Shown here in pieces: positions 31,728 through 40,618 of a stretch of DNA of 64,000 nt. The translations under genes and the position numbers were made by a program. How positions within the stretch are numbered: position 1 is the stretch's first letter; each line of letters opens with the position of its first letter. This DNA comes from Bradyrhizobium archetypum (GTDB taxonomy: Bacteria > Pseudomonadota > Alphaproteobacteria > Rhizobiales > Xanthobacteraceae): NCBI RefSeq assembly GCF_013114835.1, contig NZ_JAAVLW010000005.1, positions 186,001 through 250,000 of the forward strand, written 5' to 3'. Under the pieces are notes generated by a model. That model searched no databases. It had not been told where the DNA came from and saw only the letters and a program-made list of their open reading frames with translations.

Positions 31728-32822
31728 ATGTCCGTCGCGCTTCGTTCCCACACCACAACGCTTACAAAACAACCGGCTAAGGCAGCGGGTGCCGAGGATG
31801 AATCCGACGTTTCCGCGCTGATCGCGAGGCTAACCGCCGAGGTCAATCAGGTCGCCTGCGAGAAGACCAAGTCGATCCAGAAGATCACCAACCAGATGAA
31901 GATGCTGGCGCTGAATGCGCTGATCGAGAGCTCGCGCGCAGGCGCACAGGGCGCCGGCTTTGCCGTGGTGGCGCAGGAAGTGCGTAACGTCGGCCAGCAG
32001 GTCGAGACCATCGCCCGCGAGCTTGAAAGCCAGCTCACCAACCGGACCGGCAATCTGATGAACTCGATCGCGCAGATGGCCGAGCGCTCGCGCGGCGAGC
32101 GCATGGTCGATCTGTCGCTGAACGCCATCGAGCTGATCGATCGCAACCTCTATGAACGCACCTGCGACGTGCGCTGGTGGGCGACCGATTCCGCCGTGGT
32201 CGCTTGCGCGGCGAGGCCTGATGCGGCCGCCGTCACCCACGTGTCGGAACGGATGGCCGTGATCCTCGGCGCCTATACGGTCTATCTCGATCTCTGGCTG
32301 TGCGATCTCGACGGCAACGTGCTGGCCAACGGCCGCGCCGATCGCTTTGGCGTCGTGGGCCAGAACGTGGCGCAGACCAAGTGGTTTCGTGCGGCGCGCG
32401 GCCTACGCTCAGGTGACGACTACGCCGTCGGCGATGTCGAATGCCAGCCCCTGCTCGGCAATGCCCAGGTCGTCACCTATTGCGCAAGCGTGCGCGACGG
32501 CGGCAAGGCACACGGCAAGCCGACCGGCGTGCTGGCGATCCATTTCGACTGGGAGCCGCAGGCCCGCGCCATCGTCCAGGGCGTGCGCGTCGGCGCCGCC
32601 GACAAGGCCCGCGTGCTGCTGGTCGATTCGAATTTCCGGGTGATCGCGGCTTCCGACGGCCAGGGCCTGCTCACCGAACGCGTTTCGCTCCAGCTCGAGG
32701 GAAAGCGCTCGGGCTACTATCAGGACCGCTCCGGAACGATGGTCGCCTTCCACGCCACGCCCGGTTACGAGACCTACAAAGGTCTCGGCTGGTTCGGCGT
32801 CATCCAGGCTGGCGCGGGATAG
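31728..32822 (+). CDS. Soluble methyl-accepting-type protein: signalling segment followed by sensor domain
   Basis: 364 aa from 31728 (MSVALRSHTTTLTKQPAKAA), with TGAGGA ten bases upstream; open codons extend back to 31575. No membrane segment. Residues about 45-100 carry the hairpin-tip half of a chemoreceptor domain (KITNQMKMLALNALIESSRA, GAQGAGFAVVAQEVRNVGQQ). Residues 140-360 form a Cache-like sensory region (WWATDSAVVACAARPD, FGVVGQNVAQTKWFRAARGL, FRVIAASDGQGLL). Order is signalling first, sensor second, the reverse of standard receptors. Only one arm of the signalling coiled coil is obvious, so coupling to CheA/CheW is uncertain. Alternatively a regulator of a different signalling output. 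Confidence 0.8.
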   Translation: MSVALRSHTTTLTKQPAKAAGAEDESDVSALIARLTAEVNQVACEKTKSIQKITNQMKMLALNALIESSRAGAQGAGFAVVAQEVRNVGQQVETIARELESQLTNRTGNLMNSIAQMAERSRGERMVDLSLNAIELIDRNLYERTCDVRWWATDSAVVACAARPDAAAVTHVSERMAVILGAYTVYLDLWLCDLDGNVLANGRADRFGVVGQNVAQTKWFRAARGLRSGDDYAVGDVECQPLLGNAQVVTYCASVRDGGKAHGKPTGVLAIHFDWEPQARAIVQGVRVGAADKARVLLVDSNFRVIAASDGQGLLTERVSLQLEGKRSGYYQDRSGTMVAFHATPGYETYKGLGWFGVIQAGAG

Positions 32823-32884
32823 AAGCTGCTGTTGCAGGAAATTACATTGGCAATGTATCGCGGCGTCAGCGCAAGACCAATTCG

Positions 32885-33604
32885 CTAGCACCCCAGCCGG
32901 TCGGCGATGCCGCCAAAATCCTTGGCAACGATGTCCCAGTCGCCAGTCGCCTCGAAGTCGTACTTCTGTAGCGGGCCATATTCAGTCGGTCGCGCGACGA
33001 AGGCGGTCTTGAGACCGTTCTGCTGAGCGGCTTTTAGATCGCCATTGTGGGCGGCGACCATCATCACCTGCTCCGGCGGCAGGCAGAGCAATTTGGCGGC
33101 GCCGAGATAGGTCTCGGGATCGGGCTTATAGTGCTCGAACAATTCCGCCGACATGATCAGGTCCCACGGCAGGCCGGCGAACTTCGCCATGTTGGTCAAT
33201 AGCGCGACGTTGCCGTTGGAGAGGGGCGAGATGATGTATTTCTTCTTAAGCCGCGTCAGCCCCGGCACGCTGTCCGGCCACGGATGCAGGCGATGCCAGC
33301 CCATGGTGAGGTAATGCAGATCGGCCTCGCTCAGTCCCTTGATGGAGAACTGCGCAACCAGCTTTTCCAGCGAGCGCCGGTGCAGCGTATCCAGGATCTG
33401 ATAGCCGCGCTCGGGATGCTTGCGCACCTCGTCCATCGAGGACATGTAGACCGCGCGCCAGCCGTCGACGAGCGCGGTCCAGTCAGCCGTGATGCCCGAG
33501 GTTTCCGACCACTTGGTGAAATCGTTAATGAGGCTGGTGCGCCAGTCGACGACAGTGCCGAACACGTCGAATACCAGCGCCTTTACCGCGGATAGGTCGG
33601 ACAT
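32885..33604 (-). CDS. Haloacid dehalogenase type II-like hydrolase
   Basis: 239 aa HAD protein. Motif I is LVFDVFGTVVDWRTSL (nucleophile Asp), motif II PLSNGNVALL, motif III Lys in HYKPDPETYLGAAKLL, motif IV AAHNGDLKAAQQNGL. The FGTVVDWR and SNGN patterns match L-2-haloacid dehalogenases rather than phosphatases. It would hydrolyse a carbon-halogen bond of small 2-haloacids via an Asp ester; true substrate untested. A palindromic repeat separates it from glpX upstream. Confidence 0.88.
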   Translation of the reverse strand: MSDLSAVKALVFDVFGTVVDWRTSLINDFTKWSETSGITADWTALVDGWRAVYMSSMDEVRKHPERGYQILDTLHRRSLEKLVAQFSIKGLSEADLHYLTMGWHRLHPWPDSVPGLTRLKKKYIISPLSNGNVALLTNMAKFAGLPWDLIMSAELFEHYKPDPETYLGAAKLLCLPPEQVMMVAAHNGDLKAAQQNGLKTAFVARPTEYGPLQKYDFEATGDWDIVAKDFGGIADRLGC

Positions 33605-33630
33605 GCGCGCCTCCTCTTTGTTTTTTTTGT

Positions 33631-33712
33631 CGTCAGTCCGGGGCGCGCGCAGCGCGAACCCGGAATCTCGAGGTTCCGGGTTCGATGCTTCGCATCGCCC
33701 CGGAACGACGTC
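33631..33712. repeat. Palindromic dispersed repeat, GATTCCGGGT family
   Basis: Reads GTCCGGGGCGCGCGCAGCGC, AACCCGGAATCTCGAGGTTC and CGGGTTCGATGCTTCGCATC, then GCCCCGGAACGAC. Internal dyad: GAACCCGGAATCTCGAGGTTCCGGGTTC. The same block, with variant arms, recurs at 45661-45801. It lies between HAD and glpX genes. Confidence 0.75.
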
Positions 33713-33719
33713 GCTGCGC

Positions 33720-34721
33720 TTAATCCAAATGAAACTTATCCAACTGCCGGTGCTCGGCCTTGATATAGCGCACCGTGCCGGTGACCGAACGCATCACCAC
33801 CGTTTCGGTCTCGATCACCCCATCCTTGCGGAATTTGACGCCCGTGAGCAATGAGCCCGTTGTAACGCCGGTAGCCGCGAACAGGCAGTCTCCCCGCACC
33901 ATGTCCTCGATGCCGTAGATCATCTTCGGATCGGTCACGCCCATCTTGTGGGCGCGCTCGCGCTTCTCCTCGCTGTCGAGGATCAGCCGGCACTGCATCT
34001 GCCCGCCGATGCAGCGCAGCGCCGCTGCCGCCAGCACGCCCTCGGGCGCACCGCCGGTGCCGATATACATGTCGACGCCGGTGTTATCAGGATCGGCGCA
34101 ATGGATCACGCCGGCCACGTCGCCGTCGGTGATCAGCCGCACCGCGGCACCGGTCGAGCGGATGCTGGCGATGATCTCGGCGTGGCGCGGGCGATCGAGC
34201 ACGAGCACCGTGATCGCGGCGGGCTCAACGCCTTTGGCCTTGGCGAGGCGGCGGACGTTGTCAGCCGGCGACGCGTCGAGGTCGACCACGCCCTTGTCGT
34301 AGCCCGGGCCGATCGCGAGCTTCTGCATGTAAACGTCGGGCGCGTGCAACAACGTGCCGCCATCGGCCATCGCCATGGTCGCGATCGCGCCCGGCATGTT
34401 CTTGGCGCACAGCGTGGTGCCTTCCAGCGGGTCGACGGCGATGTCGACCTGAGGACCGGCGTTCAGCCCGACCTTCTCGCCGATGAACAGCATCGGCGCC
34501 TCGTCGCGCTCGCCCTCGCCGATCACGATGGTGCCTTCGATCGGCAGCTTGTTGAGCTCGCGGCGCATCGCATCGACCGCGGCCTGGTCCGCCGCCTTCT
34601 CCTGGCCGTGGCCGCGCAGCCGCGCGGCCGAAACCGCCGCGCGCTCCGTCACCCGCACAATTTCAAGCGTCAAAATGCGCTCAAGCAGCAATTGCGGCGG
34701 TACGGAAATATGTGTCGACAT
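33720..34721 (-). CDS. glpX: Fructose-1,6-bisphosphatase class II
   Basis: 333 aa, full length. GlpX signatures: VIGEGERDEAPMLFIGEKVG, metal-binding VDPLEGTTLCAKNMPGAIAT and the sugar-phosphate segment GTGGAPEGVLAAAALRCIGG. It hydrolyses fructose 1,6-bisphosphate in gluconeogenesis and the Calvin cycle. Follows hom by 80 bases on the same strand; the hom-glpX order is conserved in Rhizobiales. Confidence 0.95.
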   Translation of the reverse strand: MSTHISVPPQLLLERILTLEIVRVTERAAVSAARLRGHGQEKAADQAAVDAMRRELNKLPIEGTIVIGEGERDEAPMLFIGEKVGLNAGPQVDIAVDPLEGTTLCAKNMPGAIATMAMADGGTLLHAPDVYMQKLAIGPGYDKGVVDLDASPADNVRRLAKAKGVEPAAITVLVLDRPRHAEIIASIRSTGAAVRLITDGDVAGVIHCADPDNTGVDMYIGTGGAPEGVLAAAALRCIGGQMQCRLILDSEEKRERAHKMGVTDPKMIYGIEDMVRGDCLFAATGVTTGSLLTGVKFRKDGVIETETVVMRSVTGTVRYIKAEHRQLDKFHLD

Positions 34722-34801
34722 CGGCTTACTCCTCTAGAACCTGCACGGACCTCCCGGCCCGCAATCAATTCTCTGGCGCGCGATCGGTTCGGATTTGCGC
34801 G

Positions 34802-36121
34802 TCAGTTCTTTTCGATCCGTATCACCTGCGGCCGGCCGCTGATCACCTTGTCGCGCTGAACGGCATCGAGCGCACGGTAAACCGCGTCCTCGGAAGTCGC
34901 GTAGGTGATCAGGATGACCGGCACCGGTAACGCCCTCTTCGCTGCGCCGTTGGCATCGACACCTTCGGGGTGGCGCTGCACAATCGATTCCAGCGAAATC
35001 TTCTGTTCGGCGAGGCGGGTGGCGATGGTGGCGGCGGTGCCGGCAAGATCGCGCGCCATCAGGCGGATGTAGTAGCCGCCCTCGTGCCGCTCCATCGGCG
35101 CCTTGCTGGTATCGCGCAGCCGCTCGACCGGCCGCCCGAACGGCTTTGCGCGAATGCCGCGCGCCACGTCGGCGATGTCGGCCACGACAGCGGACGCGGT
35201 CGCAGCCCCGCCGGCGCCGGGTCCCACCAGCGTGATCGGGGGAATGCCTTCGCCGTCGATGGTCACCGCGTTGGTGACGCCCATCACCTGGGCGATCGAG
35301 GACGATTTCGGCACCATGGTCGGATGCACGCGCTGCTCGATGCCCTTGGCGGTCCGAACCGCCACGCCAAGCAGCTTGACGCGATAGCCGAGCTCTTCGG
35401 CCGCGCGCAGATCTTCCGGCGCGATCGAAGAGATGCCTTCGACATAGACAGCGCTCTGCGCCACCTTGGTGCCGAAGGCGAGGCTCGCGAGGATCGCGAG
35501 CTTCTGCGCGGTATCATGGCCGTCGACATCGAAGGATGGATCGGCTTCGGCATAGCCGAGCCGCTGCGCATCCTTGAGGCATTCGGCAAACGACAGCCCC
35601 TCCTGCTCCATCCGGGTCAGGATGTAATTGCAGGTGCCGTTGAGGATGCCGTAGACGCGGCTGACGCCGGTGCCGGCAAGCCCCTCGCGCAGCGTCTTGA
35701 TGACGGGAATGGCGGCGCCGACCGCGGCCTCGTAGTTGAACGCGCCGCCGTGCTTTTCCGCCGCCTTCGCCAGCCGCACGCCGTGCTTGGCGATCAGCGC
35801 CTTGTTGGCTGTTACCACCGACTTGCCGGCCTTCAGCGCGGCCTCGATCGCCGACAGCGCCGGCTCGCCGGAGCCGCCCATCAGCTCGACGAAGCAATCG
35901 ACGTTGGCGTCGCTGGCCAGATCAAGCGGGCTTTTCGCCCAGTTCACGCCGCGCAGGTCGAGCGAGCGCTTTTTCGCTTTCGAGCGCGCGGTGACGGCAA
36001 CGACGCGCACGCCGCGCCCGCTGCGCTCGGCAAGCGTCCGCGACTGCTCTTCGATGAGGCGGACAACTTCGGCGCCAACGGTGCCGAGCCCCGCGATACC
36101 CACTCTCAGGGGTGCGACCAT
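34802..36121 (-). CDS. hom: Homoserine dehydrogenase
   Basis: 439 aa with the three-part architecture of the monofunctional enzyme: NAD(P)-binding Rossmann domain (VGIAGLGTVGAEVVRLIEEQ), catalytic domain (NYEAAVGAAIPVIKTLREGL, ILNGTCNYILTRMEQEGLSF, GYAEADPSFDVDGHDTAQKL with the catalytic Asp/Lys) and a C-terminal ACT domain (about 355-435). It reduces aspartate semialdehyde to homoserine for Thr and Met; the ACT domain implies feedback control, usually by threonine. Starts 28 bases after the aminotransferase stop, so the two are one operon. Confidence 0.96.
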   Translation of the reverse strand: MVAPLRVGIAGLGTVGAEVVRLIEEQSRTLAERSGRGVRVVAVTARSKAKKRSLDLRGVNWAKSPLDLASDANVDCFVELMGGSGEPALSAIEAALKAGKSVVTANKALIAKHGVRLAKAAEKHGGAFNYEAAVGAAIPVIKTLREGLAGTGVSRVYGILNGTCNYILTRMEQEGLSFAECLKDAQRLGYAEADPSFDVDGHDTAQKLAILASLAFGTKVAQSAVYVEGISSIAPEDLRAAEELGYRVKLLGVAVRTAKGIEQRVHPTMVPKSSSIAQVMGVTNAVTIDGEGIPPITLVGPGAGGAATASAVVADIADVARGIRAKPFGRPVERLRDTSKAPMERHEGGYYIRLMARDLAGTAATIATRLAEQKISLESIVQRHPEGVDANGAAKRALPVPVILITYATSEDAVYRALDAVQRDKVISGRPQVIRIEKN

Positions 36122-36148
36122 GAATGAGAGAACCTGCAGTAAAAGGAA

Positions 36149-37369
36149 TTAGCGCCGGTTGGCGAGAGGAACTACGTTGTGCAACGTTTCAATGCCGCTT
36201 TCAAGGAAACGCCGCACGCCGCGCGCGGCCTGGCGGATACGCTGCTCGTTTTCCACCATGGCGATGCGGACGTAGCCCTCACCGTGTTCGCCGAACGCGA
36301 CGCCGGGCGAAACCACAACGCCGGATTTCTCCACCATCAGCGTCGCAAACTGCATGCTGCCGACGCCCTCGAAGGCTTTCGGCAGCGGCGCCCAGGCGAA
36401 CATCGAGGCCTGCGGCGGCGGAATCTCCCAGCCCGCCCGGCCAAACGATTCGACCAGTGCGTCGCGGCGCCGGCGGTAAGTGTCGCGCATTTCCTTGATG
36501 CAATCGTCCGGCCCGTTCAGCGCCGCGGTGGCGGCGACTTGAATGGGCGTGAATGCGCCGTAGTCGAGATAGGATTTCACCCGCGCCAGCGCTGCGATGA
36601 TCCGCTCATTGCCGACGGCAAAGCCCATGCGCCAGCCGGCCATCGAAAACGTCTTCGACATCGAGGTGAACTCGACGGTGACGTCGATTGCGCCCGGCAC
36701 CTGCAGCACGGAGGGCGGCGGATTCCGGTCGTCGAAATAGACCTCGGCGTAGGCCAGGTCCGACAGGATGAAGATTTCGTGCTTCTTCGCGAACGCCACC
36801 AGATCCTTGTAGAAATCGAGGTCGGCGACATAGGCGGTCGGGTTCGAGGGATAGCAGACGATCAGCGCGATCGGCTTTGGGATCGAATGGATGATCGCGC
36901 GCTCCACCGCGGCGAAAAACTGCGGTGTCGGTTCCGAGGGCACCGAGCGGATCACGCCACCCGCCATCAGGAAGCCGAAGGCATGAATCGGATAGCTCGG
37001 GTTGGGACACAGCACGACGTCGCCGGGCGCGGTGATCGCCTGCGCCACATTGGCAAAACCTTCCTTCGAACCCAGCGTCGCAACGATCTGGGTATCCGGA
37101 TTGAGCTTTACGCCGAACCGCCGCCCGTAATAGGCGGCTTGCGCCTTGCGCAGGCCATTGATGCCGCGCGAGGCCGAGTAGCGATCGGTCCGCGGCTTGC
37201 CCAGCGTCTCCTTCAGCTTGTCGAGCACATGGGGCGGCGTCGCCAGATCCGGATTGCCCATGCCCATGTCGATGATATCGGCCCCGGCGTTCCGCGCGGC
37301 TGCCTTGGCCTGATTGACCTTCTCGAACACGTAAGGCGGCAGACGGCGGATGCGATAAAAATCTTCCAT
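36149..37369 (-). CDS. PLP-dependent class I/II aminotransferase (AlaC/DapL-like)
   Basis: 406 aa fold-type I aminotransferase. The PLP lysine is in SMSKTFSMAGWRMGFAVGNE; other anchors are IDMGMGNPDLATPPHVLDKL, ALIVCYPSNPTAYV and SDLAYAEVYFD. The nearest families are alanine transaminase AlaC and LL-diaminopimelate aminotransferase; sequence alone does not separate them. Its place directly upstream of hom, in one operon, suggests aspartate-family or alanine metabolism. Confidence 0.9.
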   Translation of the reverse strand: MEDFYRIRRLPPYVFEKVNQAKAAARNAGADIIDMGMGNPDLATPPHVLDKLKETLGKPRTDRYSASRGINGLRKAQAAYYGRRFGVKLNPDTQIVATLGSKEGFANVAQAITAPGDVVLCPNPSYPIHAFGFLMAGGVIRSVPSEPTPQFFAAVERAIIHSIPKPIALIVCYPSNPTAYVADLDFYKDLVAFAKKHEIFILSDLAYAEVYFDDRNPPPSVLQVPGAIDVTVEFTSMSKTFSMAGWRMGFAVGNERIIAALARVKSYLDYGAFTPIQVAATAALNGPDDCIKEMRDTYRRRRDALVESFGRAGWEIPPPQASMFAWAPLPKAFEGVGSMQFATLMVEKSGVVVSPGVAFGEHGEGYVRIAMVENEQRIRQAARGVRRFLESGIETLHNVVPLANRR

Positions 37370-37651
37370 GGGACCCTTGCTCCGACAACCGGCGGGACAG
37401 AATCGTAGGGAACTCTCGCAGCCATCGAAACCGGATCGGGTTTCGTCCAGAAGTCGCGCTCAATCAAGGATTTAGAGCGAATTCAGGCACGAGGTCTTTA
37501 GGCTCTGGACCAGCAATGCGGTTGAATTGGGATTCTTTTACCACGGGAGCCCGGCAGCGCCAGTTTTTATAGGATTTTCAAGCAAGGCCGGCTCCGGGAC
37601 TGCTTGTGGCCCGGCCGGTTCCCAAGGAAGCGCGTCAAAACCGCGGCTTTC

Positions 37652-37954
37652 TCACTTCTTGGCCGGTTTTGCCGGGGCAGCCGAGTTGGCCGCAGCCGCC
37701 TGACGATCCCGAGCGGCCGCCAGTTCTGCCTGGATTTTGGCCAGCTCGGCCGGCTTCATCACTTCCTCGTTGCGATCCGGCGGCAGATCGTGAACTGGCA
37801 GATAGCCGCCAGCTTCCTTCGGACGCTCGGGCGCATCCGCCGGCAGCCCAATTGCCGGCATATCCGCAATCTGGGTCGAGCAGCCGCCGAGCGCGATTGT
37901 TGTCGCGCACAGCGCCGCAATCGGCCACAGCCTTATGATCCGGCTTACCGCCAT
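37652..37954 (-). CDS. Predicted lipoprotein, 100 aa
   Basis: Start at 37954 (MAVSRIIRLWPIAALCATTI), preceded by GGGGAT. The lipobox ALGGC places the lipidated Cys at 25. The mature part is Pro/Ala/Lys-rich (LPADAPERPKEAGGYLPVHD), ending in a helical Ala/Lys tail; no domain. Ser at +2 after Cys would favour outer-membrane sorting in enterics. Unknown function. Divergent from phaC. Confidence 0.8.
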   Translation of the reverse strand: MAVSRIIRLWPIAALCATTIALGGCSTQIADMPAIGLPADAPERPKEAGGYLPVHDLPPDRNEEVMKPAELAKIQAELAAARDRQAAAANSAAPAKPAKK

Positions 37955-38243
37955 GCGCCCGGAAATCCCCAACTACCTAACGCCACCCATGCGTATCGCG
38001 ACATATGGATACGCTGGTACGAGCTTTGCAACGCCAAATCGTCCCGCGCGTTGAATTCGCTGTAGCCGTTCAAACCAATGTTGCCTGAAACGATTAAAGC
38101 CCAAAGAGCAAATCGAGCCGATGCGGCTGCAATGTGTCGATCAGAACACAGAAACTTTATCGCAGTGCAATAGGGTTAACCGAAGCTTGTTGCCACCAAT
38201 CCACGCGGTGACGAACGCAAAATGAAGCTATAGTGTCCTTGAT

Positions 38244-40049
38244 ATGAGTGACGTCAACACCGAAACCCAGGCTTCGACAACTTTCAACCCCGAAGCCTTC
38301 GCCATGAACATCGCGAAAGCGATGGAGTCGAGCGGCCAGGCGCTCGCGGCCTATCTCAAGCCGCGTGAGGATGGGGAACCGAAGGACAAGCCGCCCAGCG
38401 AAATCGGTGAGGTCATCAAGACATTCTCGGCGGTTGCCGAATACTGGCTCTCCGACAAGGATCGCGCCACGGAATTGCAGACCAAGCTGGGCAAGGCCTA
38501 TCTCGATCTCTGGGACTCGGCGGCGCGCCGCTTGGCTGGTGAAGCGGCCAAGCCTGCGATCGAGCCGTCACCGCGCGACAAGCGTTTCAAGGACCCGGAG
38601 TGGAAGTCGAACCAGTTTTTCGATTTCATCCTGCAGCTCTATCTGCTCACCACCCAATGGGCGCAGGAGCTGGTGAAGAACGCCGAAGGCGTCGATCCGC
38701 ACACGCGCAAGAAGGCCGAGTTCTACGTTCAGCAGATCACCAACGCGATCGCGCCGTCGAATTTCGTGCTCACCAACCCGGAACTGCTGCGCGAGACGCT
38801 GGCGTCCAACGGCGACAATCTTGTTCGCGGCATGAAGATGCTGGCGGAAGACATCGAGGCCGGACGCGGCGTGCTGCGCATCCGCCAGTCCGATCCGTCG
38901 AACCTCGCCGTCGGTGTCAACATGGCGACAACGCCCGGCAAGGTGATCTACCAGAACGAGCTCATGCAGCTCATCCAGTACACACCGACCACGGAGACGG
39001 TGCTGCGCACGCCGCTCCTGATCGTGCCGCCCTGGATCAACAAGTTCTACATTCTCGATCTCAAGCCGGAAAAATCCTACATCAAATGGTGCGTGGACCA
39101 GGGCGTCACGGTGTTTGTGATCTCGTGGGTCAATCCCGACAAGGAGCTCGGCAAGAAAACCTTTGACGATTACATGAAGGAAGGCCCGCTCGCCGCGATG
39201 GACGTCATCGAAAAGGTGACGGGTGAGATGAAGGTTCACACCGCCGGCTATTGCGTCGGCGGCACCCTGCTCGCCTCGACGCTGGCCTGGCTCGCCGAGA
39301 AGCGGCGCCAGCGCGTCACCTCGGCGACGTTCTTTGCCGCACAGGTCGACTTCACCCATGCCGGTGACCTGCTCGTGTTCGTGGACGAGGACCAGATCGC
39401 GACGCTGGAGCGCGAGATGGAAGCCAGGGGCGTTCTCGAAGGCAGCAAGATGGCGATGGCCTTCAACATGCTGCGCTCCAACGATCTGATCTGGTCGTAT
39501 GTCGTCAGTAACTATCTGAAGGGACAGCAGCCGTCTTCCTTCGACCTGCTGCACTGGAATTCCGACGCCACGCGGATGCCGGCTGCCAACCATTCCTATT
39601 ACCTGCGCAACTGCTATCTGGAGAACCGGCTCTCCTCCGGCAGCATGGTGCTCGACAACACCCTGCTCGACCTGTCGAAGGTCAAGGTGCCCATCTACAA
39701 TCTGGCGACGCGCGAGGACCACATCGCGCCGGCGGATTCGGTGCTCTACGGTTCGCAGTTCTTCGGCGGCCCGGTCAGATATGTGCTCTCCGGATCAGGC
39801 CATATCGCCGGCGTAGTGAACCCGCCGGCGGCCGGCAAGTACCAGTACTGGACCAACGACAACATCAAGGACGTGTCGCTCGCCGACTGGATGAAGAACG
39901 CGACCGAGCACAAAGGCTCGTGGTGGCCCGACTGGCTGCAATGGCTGGAGCGCATCGATCCCGAACGCGTGCCCGCGCGCGCCGTCGGCTCCGAGGAGAT
40001 GCCGCCGATCGAGGACGCACCCGGCAGCTACGTCAAGGTCCGCGCATAG
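38244..40049 (+). CDS. phaC: Poly(3-hydroxyalkanoate) synthase, class I
   Basis: 601 aa, the expected size for class I. The N-terminal PhaC_N domain covers about residues 95-270; the alpha/beta-hydrolase core carries the lipase-like box GYCVGGTLL with the nucleophile Cys337, Asp in LATREDHIAPADSV, and the catalytic His in SGSGHIAGVVNPP. It polymerises (R)-3-hydroxyacyl-CoA into storage granules, so the organism makes PHB. No phaA/phaB/phaR is adjacent. The 290-base upstream region is shared with the divergent lipoprotein gene. Confidence 0.96.
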   Translation: MSDVNTETQASTTFNPEAFAMNIAKAMESSGQALAAYLKPREDGEPKDKPPSEIGEVIKTFSAVAEYWLSDKDRATELQTKLGKAYLDLWDSAARRLAGEAAKPAIEPSPRDKRFKDPEWKSNQFFDFILQLYLLTTQWAQELVKNAEGVDPHTRKKAEFYVQQITNAIAPSNFVLTNPELLRETLASNGDNLVRGMKMLAEDIEAGRGVLRIRQSDPSNLAVGVNMATTPGKVIYQNELMQLIQYTPTTETVLRTPLLIVPPWINKFYILDLKPEKSYIKWCVDQGVTVFVISWVNPDKELGKKTFDDYMKEGPLAAMDVIEKVTGEMKVHTAGYCVGGTLLASTLAWLAEKRRQRVTSATFFAAQVDFTHAGDLLVFVDEDQIATLEREMEARGVLEGSKMAMAFNMLRSNDLIWSYVVSNYLKGQQPSSFDLLHWNSDATRMPAANHSYYLRNCYLENRLSSGSMVLDNTLLDLSKVKVPIYNLATREDHIAPADSVLYGSQFFGGPVRYVLSGSGHIAGVVNPPAAGKYQYWTNDNIKDVSLADWMKNATEHKGSWWPDWLQWLERIDPERVPARAVGSEEMPPIEDAPGSYVKVRA

Positions 40050-40119
40050 CGCGACCGCGGGCGATTCGGTATAAATTGATATCCCGTGCCGGGATTCGAA
40101 ATCAGTTGAGGGGGAAACA

Positions 40120-40524
40120 ATGACGCCGACGAGTGAATTGTTCTGGCTGACTCTGACCGTGATTTTGACGGGGCTGATGTGGATCCCCTACATCATCAAC
40201 CGCTGTCAGGTGCGCGGGCTCTCGGGCGCCATGGCCAACCCCTCGCGCAACGACAAGCCGCATGCCGACTGGGCCAACCGGCTGATGTTCGCGCATGACA
40301 ACGCGGTCGAGAACCTGATCATCTTCGCGCCGCTGGTGCTGATCCTCAACGACCTCGACTATTCCACCAAATGGACGGTCTATGCCTGCGCCGTCTATTT
40401 CTGGGCCCGCGTCGCACACCTGATCGTGTACACGCTCGGCCTGCCGGTGTTCCGCACGCTGGCTTTCACCGTCGGCTTCCTCGCGCAGGCCGTGCTGGCG
40501 CTGGCGATTTTCAAGGTGGTTTGA
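40120..40524 (+). CDS. MAPEG-family membrane protein
   Basis: 134 aa with four hydrophobic helices. MAPEG features: the N-terminal WIPYIINRCQVRGLSG, then PSRNDKPHADWANRLMFAHD with the conserved Asn/Arg/Ala-His region, and the final helix VFRTLAFTVGFLAQAVLALA. The family includes microsomal GST-like enzymes acting on lipophilic substrates. GAGGGGGAAAC precedes the start. Lies 70 bases after phaC and may share its transcript; ended by the hairpin at 40553. Confidence 0.88.
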   Translation: MTPTSELFWLTLTVILTGLMWIPYIINRCQVRGLSGAMANPSRNDKPHADWANRLMFAHDNAVENLIIFAPLVLILNDLDYSTKWTVYACAVYFWARVAHLIVYTLGLPVFRTLAFTVGFLAQAVLALAIFKVV

Positions 40525-40552
40525 GGGCGCCGTCCGCCGACAAGTCCAAGGC

Positions 40553-40582
40553 AAAACCCCGGAGCTCGGCTCCGGGGTTTTT
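40553..40582. terminator. Bidirectional Rho-independent terminator
   Basis: AAAACCCCGGAGC-TCG-GCTCCGGGGTTTTT: nine G/C-rich pairs (40557-40565 with 40569-40577), a 3-base loop, A-run and T-run on the two sides. Works for the convergent MAPEG (plus) and DUF1259 (minus) genes. Nearly the same hairpin recurs at 41993-42023. Confidence 0.92.
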
Positions 40583-40618
40583 ATCGGCGCGGAAACTACT
40601 GATCGCCGGCGCGTACCC

